64,000 nt of DNA, taken from assembly GCF_014204915.1 (NCBI RefSeq), contig NZ_JACHMH010000001.1:1116001-1180000 (forward strand), read 5' to 3'. Each line of letters starts with the position of its first letter. Position 1 is the stretch's first letter. Positions 57,967 through 64,000 of the stretch are shown here, piece after piece. The translations under genes and the position numbers were made by a program. The DNA comes from Crossiella cryophila (GTDB taxonomy: Bacteria > Actinomycetota > Actinomycetes > Mycobacteriales > Pseudonocardiaceae). Below the pieces are notes generated by a model. It searched no databases and was not told the origin of the DNA. It saw only the letters and a program-made list of their open reading frames with translations.

Positions 57967-59307
57967 TCAACCGTCCTCGTGCGGGGTGCAGCGCAGGGTC
58001 ACGTCCGACCCCGCGGACAGCTCGCCGACCGGAGTCACCTCGGTGACCACGCACCGCGCCGGATCCGCAGGCCGTCGGCCGTCCTTGGTCCACACCTCGC
58101 TGTGCAGACCGGATTTCGTGAGCCGGTCGGCCGCCTCCGAAGCCGCCCGTCCCACGTACTCAGTCGGATTCACCTGCACCGACCCCTGGCTGGCTGTGCG
58201 CATGATCTCGCTGATCACCCATGCTGCCAAAACCAGTGCCGCCACCGCGAATACCGCTATCACCAGCCACAGGCCGGTCCGGCGGGTGCGCACCGGACCT
58301 GGGTGGTGACCCATGCCCGCCGGGGTGAACTGCCCCGTCCCGTGTCCGAGCACCGGGATCCCCGGTGAGGACATGGGGGTGATGGGTCCGCCCGGACCCA
58401 GCTGGGGCTGGCCGACCGGAACGCCGACCGGCGCCTGCGGCATGGTCAGTCCGGAGGGCACCGGCAGCGGGTGCCCGGCCCGCACCGCGGCCACCGCGAC
58501 CGCGAACTCGCCGCCGCTGCGATACCGCCGTCTCGGGTCCTTGATCAGGGTCGCCTCGATCAGCGCCCGCGGACCCGGTGGCACGTCCGGCGGCAGCGGC
58601 GGGGCGAGATCCCTGATGTGCATCATGGCCACGGTCACCGAGTTGTCGGACAGGAACGGGCGATGCCCGGCCAGGCACTCGTAGCCGACCACGGCCAGCG
58701 AGTACACATCGCTGGCCGGCTCCGCCTCCGAACCCAGCGCCTGTTCCGGCGCGATGTAGTGCGCGGTGCCCATCACCATGCCGGAGCGGGTGACCGGCGC
58801 GGCGTGCGCGGCCTTGGCGATGCCGAAGTCGGTCAGCTTCACCTTGCCGTGCGGGGTGACCAGGATGTTGCCGGGCTTGACGTCACGGTGCACCAGCCCG
58901 CGCTCGTGCGCGGCCTGCAACGCGTGCCCCGCCTGCTCCAGCACGTCCATGGTGCGCTCGGCGTTGAGCCTGCCCTGCCCGGCGATGATCGCGGCCAGTG
59001 GATCGCCCTCGACCAGCTCCATCACCAGGTAAGCGGTGTCCTGCGGGCCGTCGGGCACGGCGGCCGTCTCGCCGTAGTCGTGCACCGCGGCGATGTTCGG
59101 GTGGTTCAGCGAGGCGGTCATCCTGGCCTCGGTGCGGAAGCGGTGCAGGAACTCCGCGTCCCCGGTCAGCTCCGGCTTGAGCACCTTGATCGCGACCCGC
59201 CGGTCCAGCCTGGTGTCGGCGGCCTCCCACACCTCGCCCATGCCACCGACCGCGATCCGCCTGGCGAGGCGATAGCGGTCGGCGAGCAGCTGGCCGGAGG
59301 TGAGCAT
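57967..59307 (-). CDS. pknA: Serine/threonine protein kinase PknA
   Basis: 446 residues. Kinase: [30 protein letters not shown] and TDFGIAK. A Pro/Gly-rich linker and one membrane helix ([20 protein letters not shown]) follow. Unlike M. tuberculosis PknA, the outer tail (about 70 residues, with two Cys) looks like a single PASTA domain: [23 protein letters not shown]. Controls growth and division proteins. Stop codon of pbpA is 2 bp before its start. Confidence 0.95.
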   Translation of the reverse strand: MLTSGQLLADRYRLARRIAVGGMGEVWEAADTRLDRRVAIKVLKPELTGDAEFLHRFRTEARMTASLNHPNIAAVHDYGETAAVPDGPQDTAYLVMELVEGDPLAAIIAGQGRLNAERTMDVLEQAGHALQAAHERGLVHRDVKPGNILVTPHGKVKLTDFGIAKAAHAAPVTRSGMVMGTAHYIAPEQALGSEAEPASDVYSLAVVGYECLAGHRPFLSDNSVTVAMMHIRDLAPPLPPDVPPGPRALIEATLIKDPRRRYRSGGEFAVAVAAVRAGHPLPVPSGLTMPQAPVGVPVGQPQLGPGGPITPMSSPGIPVLGHGTGQFTPAGMGHHPGPVRTRRTGLWLVIAVFAVAALVLAAWVISEIMRTASQGSVQVNPTEYVGRAASEAADRLTKSGLHSEVWTKDGRRPADPARCVVTEVTPVGELSAGSDVTLRCTPHEDG

Positions 59308-59309
59308 GC

Positions 59310-60776
59310 TCAGCCACCTCCGAGGAAGGCGCCGATGACGCCGCGGCCGATCGGCGCGGCCACCGTGCCGCCGGTGGCGTCCTGCCCGCGGTCGCCACCG
59401 TTCTCCACGATCACCGCGACCGCGATCTTCGGGTCCTCGGCCGGGGCGAAGGCGGCGTACCAGGCGTGCGGGTTGTTCGCCTTGGGGTTGGCGCCGTGCT
59501 CGGCGGTGCCGGTCTTGGAGGCGATGGTGACGCCGGAGATCTTGCCGCCACCGGCGGTCCGCGACTCCGACTGGATCATCATCTCCTTGAGCGTGGCCGC
59601 GGTGGCCGAGGAGATCGCGGTGCCCGAGCGGACCGGGTCGTTCTCCTGGAGCACGGTGACATCGCGCAGGATCTGGCTGACCAGCTGCGGTTCCATCCGC
59701 ACCCCGCCGTTGGCGATGGTGGCCGCCACCACCGCGTCCTGCAGCGGGGTCAGCCGGACGTCACGCTGGCCGATGCCGCTCTGGCCGAGCGCCGCCTTGT
59801 CCGGGATGTCGCCGAGGGAGGAGCCTGCCACGCCGATCGGGATCTTCTGGCCCTGCTCGCCGATGCCGAACTTCTCCGCCTGCTGGCGCAGCTTGGTCTC
59901 GCCGAGCTGGATGGCCAGGTCAACGAACGCGGTGTTGCAGGAGCGGGCCAGCGCCTCGATCAACGGCGCGGTCTCGCCGCCGCCGCAGCGGTTGCCGTTG
60001 AAGTTCTCCAGCTGGTTGTTGGTGCCAGGCAGGGTGATCGTGGGCGCCGCGGTCAGCGGGCTGTCCTTGGTGAACCCGTTCTCCAGCGCGGCCGCGGCGG
60101 TGACCATCTTGAAGGTCGAGCCGGGCGGGTAGGTCTCCCCGACGGCCCGGTTCATCGACGGCTTCTTCGGGTCCTTGGTCAGCTCGCCCCAGGCCTTCTG
60201 CTGCGCCTCGGTGTCGTGCGCGGAGAGCACGTTCGGGTCGAAGGACGGGGTGGAGACCATGGCCAGGATCCGGCCGGTCTTCGGGTCCATCGCCACCACG
60301 GCACCGCTGAACTTCTTGTCCGACATCGCCTTGTAGGCGAACTGCTGGACCTTGGGCACGATCGTGGTCTGCACGCTGCCGCCACGCGGGTCCCGGCCGG
60401 TGATCAGGTCGGAGAGCCTGCGGCCGAACAGCAGCGGGTCGGAGCCGTTGAGCACCGAGTCCTGCGCCTTCTCCAGCCCGGTCGCGCCGTAGTTGGAGGA
60501 GTAGTAGCCGGTGATCGGCGCGTAGATCGGTCCCTCGGGGTACTTGCGCAGGTACTTCAGCCGGCCGGTGGTGTTCTCCACGGTGGCCATCAGCTGACCG
60601 CCCGCCGCGCTGATCTGGCCGCGCTGACGGGAGTACTCCTCCAGCAGCACCCGGCTGTTGCGCGGGTCGTTGCGGTAGGTGTCGGCCTTGATCACCTGGA
60701 TGTAGGTGCCGTTGGCCAGCAGCATCAGGACCATCACCATGACGGCGAGCGCCACCCGGCGCAGTGGTGCGTTCAT
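59310..60776 (-). CDS. pbpA: Penicillin-binding protein 2-type transpeptidase PbpA
   Basis: 488 residues, class B PBP. An N-terminal membrane helix, a dimerisation region, then the transpeptidase with STFK ([12 protein letters not shown]), SCN (LARSCNTAF) and KTG (ASKTGTAEH). It cross-links peptidoglycan with RodA in elongation or septation. ATG overlaps the rodA stop (ATGA). Confidence 0.95.
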   Translation of the reverse strand: MNAPLRRVALAVMVMVLMLLANGTYIQVIKADTYRNDPRNSRVLLEEYSRQRGQISAAGGQLMATVENTTGRLKYLRKYPEGPIYAPITGYYSSNYGATGLEKAQDSVLNGSDPLLFGRRLSDLITGRDPRGGSVQTTIVPKVQQFAYKAMSDKKFSGAVVAMDPKTGRILAMVSTPSFDPNVLSAHDTEAQQKAWGELTKDPKKPSMNRAVGETYPPGSTFKMVTAAAALENGFTKDSPLTAAPTITLPGTNNQLENFNGNRCGGGETAPLIEALARSCNTAFVDLAIQLGETKLRQQAEKFGIGEQGQKIPIGVAGSSLGDIPDKAALGQSGIGQRDVRLTPLQDAVVAATIANGGVRMEPQLVSQILRDVTVLQENDPVRSGTAISSATAATLKEMMIQSESRTAGGGKISGVTIASKTGTAEHGANPKANNPHAWYAAFAPAEDPKIAVAVIVENGGDRGQDATGGTVAAPIGRGVIGAFLGGG

Positions 60777-62233
60777 GAGGGCCGCTCCACAAGCACGGTG
60801 TGCGCCTCCGCGATCGGCGCCTGCGGCACCACTGGTTTGGCCGCCACGGCCGGTCTGCGCGCGCCGTCGGATATCCGCAGCAACAGCGCGACCAGGGCGT
60901 AGTTGGCCACCAGCGACGATCCGCCGAGGGACAGGAAGGGGGCGGTCAGACCGGTCAGCGGGATCAGCTTGGTGACGCCGCCGACCACGATGAAGACCTG
61001 CAGGCCGACCGCGAAGGACAGACCACCGGCGAGCAGCTTGCCGAAGGTGTCGCGCACCGCCAGCGCACTGCGCATACCGCGCATCACCAGCAGCGTGTAG
61101 AGCATCAGCAGCGCGGCCAGGCCGACGAAGCCCAGCTCCTCACCGATCGCGGCGATGATGAAGTCGCTCTTGGCCAGCGGCACCAGCTCGGGCCGTCCGG
61201 CGCCAAGACCGGTGCCGCCGATCCCGCCGGTGCCCAGCCCGAACAGCGCCTGGCCGAGCTGACGGCCCTTGTTGAAGAAGTCCGCGAACGGGTCCAGCCA
61301 GGTGGTCACCCGGACCTGCACGTGGTCGAAGATCTGATAGGCGACCAGGCAGCCGCCGATGAAGAAGGTCATGCCCAGCACCAGCCAGGCGACCCGCTCG
61401 GTGGCCACGTAGAGCATCACCAGCACGATGCCGAAGAACAGCAGCGAGGTGCCGAGGTCCTTCTCCAGCACCAGCACGCCGAGCGAGGCGAACCAGGCGA
61501 ACAGCATCGGCATCAGGTCGCGGGCGCGCGGCAGCTCCATCCCGAGCACCTTGCGGCCAGCCGCCATGAACAGGTCCCGTTTGGAGACCAGGAACGCGGC
61601 GAAGAAGACCATCAACAGGATCTTGGCGAACTCACCGGGCTGGATGGAGAACACACCAGGTATACGTAGCCAGATCTTCGCACCGTTGATTTCCGGTGCG
61701 ATGACATTCGGCAGGATGCCCGGCAGCGCCAGCGCGACCAGTCCGGCCAGGCCCGCGGTGTAGCCGTACTTGGACAGCGTGCGGTGGTCCTTGACCAGCA
61801 CCAGCACCGCGACGAAGAGCACCAGCGCGATCGTGGTCCACATGATCTGGCGGGGCACGTCCGCGCTGAAGACCCGGCCGGTCAGCTCGGCCCGCTCGGC
61901 CTCGGCCAGGTCGATCCGGTGGATCATGACCAGGCCAAGCCCGTTGAGCAGGGCCACGCACGGCAGGATCAGCGGATCGGCGTAGGGCGCCCAGATCCGC
62001 ACCGCGACGTGCGCCACCCCGAACAGGCCGAGGTAGGCCGCGCCGTAGTAGAGCAGGGCATTGGTCAGCTCCTGCTCCTGGTTGATCTCCACCAGCATCA
62101 GCGCACCGGTGACCAGCACCGCGGCGAAGGCGAGCAGCATCAACTCGGTGCCGCGCCTGGTCGCGGTGGGTGGCGGCTGAGCTGGCGGCCCCCCGGGCAG
62201 TGGCCCGGTGGTCGTCGCGGCCGACTCAGCCAT
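60773..62233 (-). CDS. rodA: SEDS peptidoglycan polymerase RodA/FtsW
   Basis: About 486 residues with roughly 12 membrane helices. SEDS marks: GAKIWLRIPGVFSIQPGEFAKI, LEKDLGTSLLFFGI, FGLGTGGIGGTGLGAGRP, KSDFIIAAIGEELGFVG and GVTKLIPLTGLTAPFLSLGGSSLVANY. It polymerises glycan strands with PbpA. ATG 62233 overlaps the pstP stop (TGATG) and is preferred to the in-frame start 18 bp upstream. Confidence 0.95.
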   Translation of the reverse strand: MAESAATTTGPLPGGPPAQPPPTATRRGTELMLLAFAAVLVTGALMLVEINQEQELTNALLYYGAAYLGLFGVAHVAVRIWAPYADPLILPCVALLNGLGLVMIHRIDLAEAERAELTGRVFSADVPRQIMWTTIALVLFVAVLVLVKDHRTLSKYGYTAGLAGLVALALPGILPNVIAPEINGAKIWLRIPGVFSIQPGEFAKILLMVFFAAFLVSKRDLFMAAGRKVLGMELPRARDLMPMLFAWFASLGVLVLEKDLGTSLLFFGIVLVMLYVATERVAWLVLGMTFFIGGCLVAYQIFDHVQVRVTTWLDPFADFFNKGRQLGQALFGLGTGGIGGTGLGAGRPELVPLAKSDFIIAAIGEELGFVGLAALLMLYTLLVMRGMRSALAVRDTFGKLLAGGLSFAVGLQVFIVVGGVTKLIPLTGLTAPFLSLGGSSLVANYALVALLLRISDGARRPAVAAKPVVPQAPIAEAHTVLVERPS

Positions 62234-63627
62234 CAGCGCACCGTCCGGCATTCCACCCCGGGCTTCGGCGTCGGCGGCGGCAACGGCGTGACGTCCGAGG
62301 TCGTGGGCGCGTTCGGGTCAGGGGGCGGCGTGCTCGTGCTGGTCGTCGGCGTGCCGGTGCCACCAGGAGTGCCGGTGGCAGGCGGGCACGGCGGCATCAG
62401 CTGGGCGGTGCGCAGCCTGCGGATCGCGTTGCGCGCGCCCTCCAGCCCGTCCAGCCCGGTGATCCCGTTGGTGATGATCTCCTTGCCGGAGGAGGTCAGG
62501 TCGGAGACCAGGATCGGCTCCGGGTCACAGCTCGCCGAGTTCGGCGCGCAGGAACCCTCGACCTCACGCTGCAGCCGGATGCCCAGCACATTGCCCTGCA
62601 CGCCCTGGAAGACGGCCACCCGGCCGTCCTCGGTCGCGCCGACGTAGTACTGCTGCAGCACCCAGTACCGGGTGAAGAACCCGGCCGCGCCGAAGAGCAC
62701 CAGCACCAGCAGCACGACCGAGAGGGTGCGCAGCCAGCGCCTGCCCCGTGGCGGGTCCGGCGGTGGGGTGGTCGGGTCCGGGCGTGGCTGCTGTTGTTGC
62801 TGCCAGCCAGGGTTGAGCGCGCCCGCGCGGGAGGCAGGGGAGTCCGGCGGTGGCGGATCGGCGCTGCCGTCGCCGGCGGCGCCACCGACGATCGGGGCGT
62901 TCTCCCCGAAGTCGACGTCCACCACATCGGCGACGATCACCGTCACGTTGTCCGGGCCGCCGCCCTTGAGCGCCAGCTCGATCAGCCGGTCGGCGCAGGT
63001 CCTCGGGTCGGGGATGGCCAGGGCCTCGGCCAGCGTCTCCGCCGACACCACCCCGGAGAGCCCGTCCGAGCACAGCATGTACCGATCGCCGTTGCGGGCT
63101 TCCCTGATCGCCAGGCTCGGCTCCACCTCGTGCCCGGTCAGCGCCTTGAGCAGCAGCGACCGTTGCGGGTGGGTGAGCGCCTCGTCCGGAGTGATCCGGC
63201 CTTCGTCGATCAGGGATTGCACGAACGTGTCGTCGTGGGTGATCTGGGACAGGTTTCCGTCCCGGACCAGGTAGGCGCGCGAGTCGCCGATGTGCACGAG
63301 ACCCAGTCTGTTGCCGGCGAAGAGCACCGCGGTCAGCGTGGTGCCCATCCCCTCCAGGTCGGGATCGCTCGCGACGAGTTCGGCGATCGCCGAGTTGCCG
63401 CCGAGCATCGACCCGCGCAGATCACTGAGCAGGTCCTCCCCGGGTTCGTCGTCGTCGAGGGGGGCTAGTGCGGCGATGACCACCTTGCTGGCGACTTCAC
63501 CGGCGGCATGGCCGCCCATGCCGTCGGCGAGCGCGAGCAGTCGGGGGCCGGCGTACACGGAGTCCTGGTTGTTGGCACGTACCAGGCCCCGGTCGCTGCG
63601 GGCCGCGTAACGAAGGACGAGGGTCAT
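62233..63627 (-). CDS. pstP: PP2C-type Ser/Thr phosphatase PstP
   Basis: 464 residues. PP2C domain (about 1-235): RGLVRANNQDS, ADGMGGHAAGEVAS, VHIGDSRAYL, LCSDGLSGVV and DNVTVIVADV, which hold the metal-binding Asp residues. One membrane helix (about 303-325) and a Pro/Thr-rich outer domain follow. It reverses PknA/PknB phosphorylation. ATG overlaps the fhaB stop. Confidence 0.95.
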   Translation of the reverse strand: MTLVLRYAARSDRGLVRANNQDSVYAGPRLLALADGMGGHAAGEVASKVVIAALAPLDDDEPGEDLLSDLRGSMLGGNSAIAELVASDPDLEGMGTTLTAVLFAGNRLGLVHIGDSRAYLVRDGNLSQITHDDTFVQSLIDEGRITPDEALTHPQRSLLLKALTGHEVEPSLAIREARNGDRYMLCSDGLSGVVSAETLAEALAIPDPRTCADRLIELALKGGGPDNVTVIVADVVDVDFGENAPIVGGAAGDGSADPPPPDSPASRAGALNPGWQQQQQPRPDPTTPPPDPPRGRRWLRTLSVVLLVLVLFGAAGFFTRYWVLQQYYVGATEDGRVAVFQGVQGNVLGIRLQREVEGSCAPNSASCDPEPILVSDLTSSGKEIITNGITGLDGLEGARNAIRRLRTAQLMPPCPPATGTPGGTGTPTTSTSTPPPDPNAPTTSDVTPLPPPTPKPGVECRTVR

Positions 63628-64000
63628 GAGCGCAGCTCGATCACCGTCTTACCGATGCGGATCGGAACGCCGAGCGGGACCCGGGTGGGTGCCGTGACCT
63701 TCGCCCGGTCTAGATAACTGCCGTTGGTGGAGCCTAGGTCCTCCACGTACCAGTCCGTTCCACGAAGAGAGAGTCTGGCGTGCCTCGTCGACGCGTAGTC
63801 GTCGTCGAGCACGAGGGTGGAGTCGTCGGCACGGCCGATGAGAATAGGGCGGCCGTCCAGCGCGATGCGAGTACCCGCCAGCGCGCCGTGGGTCACCACG
63901 AGTTGCCGGGCGGCTTTGTTGCCCCGCAACTGCCGCCCACTGGTCCGTCGGGAACCGGGTAGGGCGACCCGCAGCCCGGAGGCCGCGTAAAGGTCAGAGC
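63624..64000 (-). CDS. fhaB: FHA-domain protein FhaB (FipA), partial at window edge
   Basis: The 3' part of about 125 codons; the N-terminal membrane segment lies outside the window. The reading frame continues to the edge (DLYAASGLRVALPGSRR), matching mycobacterial Rv0019c. FHA marks: ILIGRADDSTLVLDDDYASTRHARL, then YVEDLGSTNGSYLDRAKV. The domain binds phosphothreonine made by PknA/PknB and recruits division proteins (FtsZ, FtsQ in mycobacteria). Confidence 0.93.
   Translation of the reverse strand, partial: SDLYAASGLRVALPGSRRTSGRQLRGNKAARQLVVTHGALAGTRIALDGRPILIGRADDSTLVLDDDYASTRHARLSLRGTDWYVEDLGSTNGSYLDRAKVTAPTRVPLGVPIRIGKTVIELRS

Overview
The window (about 70% G+C by eye) is the replication-origin region of an actinobacterial chromosome. 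Gene content and order match the conserved mycobacterial and pseudonocardial origin neighbourhood: pcnA/cca, NUDIX, DUF6049, murJ, sigM, anti-sigma, trxB, trxA, cwlM, parB, parA, rsmG, khpB, yidC, yidD, rnpA, rpmH, dnaA, oriC, dnaN, gnd, recF, dciA, gyrB, gyrA, tRNA-Ile, tRNA-Ala, ppiA, crgA, pabA, pknB, pknA, pbpA, rodA, pstP, fhaB. Free-standing murJ, a class E sortase next to pabA and a DLW-39 small protein suggest a Pseudonocardiales member rather than Mycobacterium. The exact genus cannot be fixed from sequence reading alone.

Layout. 1-6.7 kb is the least conserved part: a truncated MerR regulator, a beta-helix lipoprotein operon, a Tat-exported DyP peroxidase, and an MMPL exporter divergent from a TetR regulator with two operator-like sites between them. 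6.7-15.8 kb holds leuS with a leucine attenuator leader, a phytase-like secreted protein, SdpI, YqgE, MFS, a receiver-like protein, a PASTA lipoprotein and the CCA-adding enzyme. 15.8-26.2 kb runs left to right: NUDIX, DUF6049, MurJ, pseudokinase, SigM and its anti-sigma factor, thioredoxin system, CwlM. 26.2-35.2 kb holds GNAT, aminotransferase and a Ddl-like ligase, then the leftward parB/parA/rsmG and khpB/yidC/yidD/rnpA/rpmH groups with three parS sites and a 28-copy 13-bp tandem repeat. 35.2-46.7 kb holds dnaA, oriC, dnaN, gnd, recF, dciA, gyrB and gyrA. 46.7-55.9 kb holds tRNAs, small envelope and division proteins, rhomboid, CrgA and sortase. 55.9-64 kb is the leftward fhaB-pstP-rodA-pbpA-pknA-pknB growth-control operon, cut by the right edge.

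How it works together. dnaA, oriC, dnaN, recF, dciA and gyrase cover initiation and replication; parABS segregates the origin. rpmH, rnpA, yidD, yidC and khpB serve ribosome, RNase P and membrane-protein biogenesis. MurJ, the pseudokinase, CwlM, PknA/B, PstP, FhaB, PbpA, RodA and CrgA form the phospho-regulated cell wall elongation and division circuit. SigM and trxAB cover stress and thiol homeostasis.

The most unusual signals are the perfect 28 x 13-bp array beside parS, a recurring pair of DnaA boxes 12-13 bp apart at four places (one inside dciA), a putative leaderless leucine leader peptide plus terminator before leuS, and a SigR-type promoter at trxB. No foreign island, prophage, CRISPR array or insertion sequence was seen.
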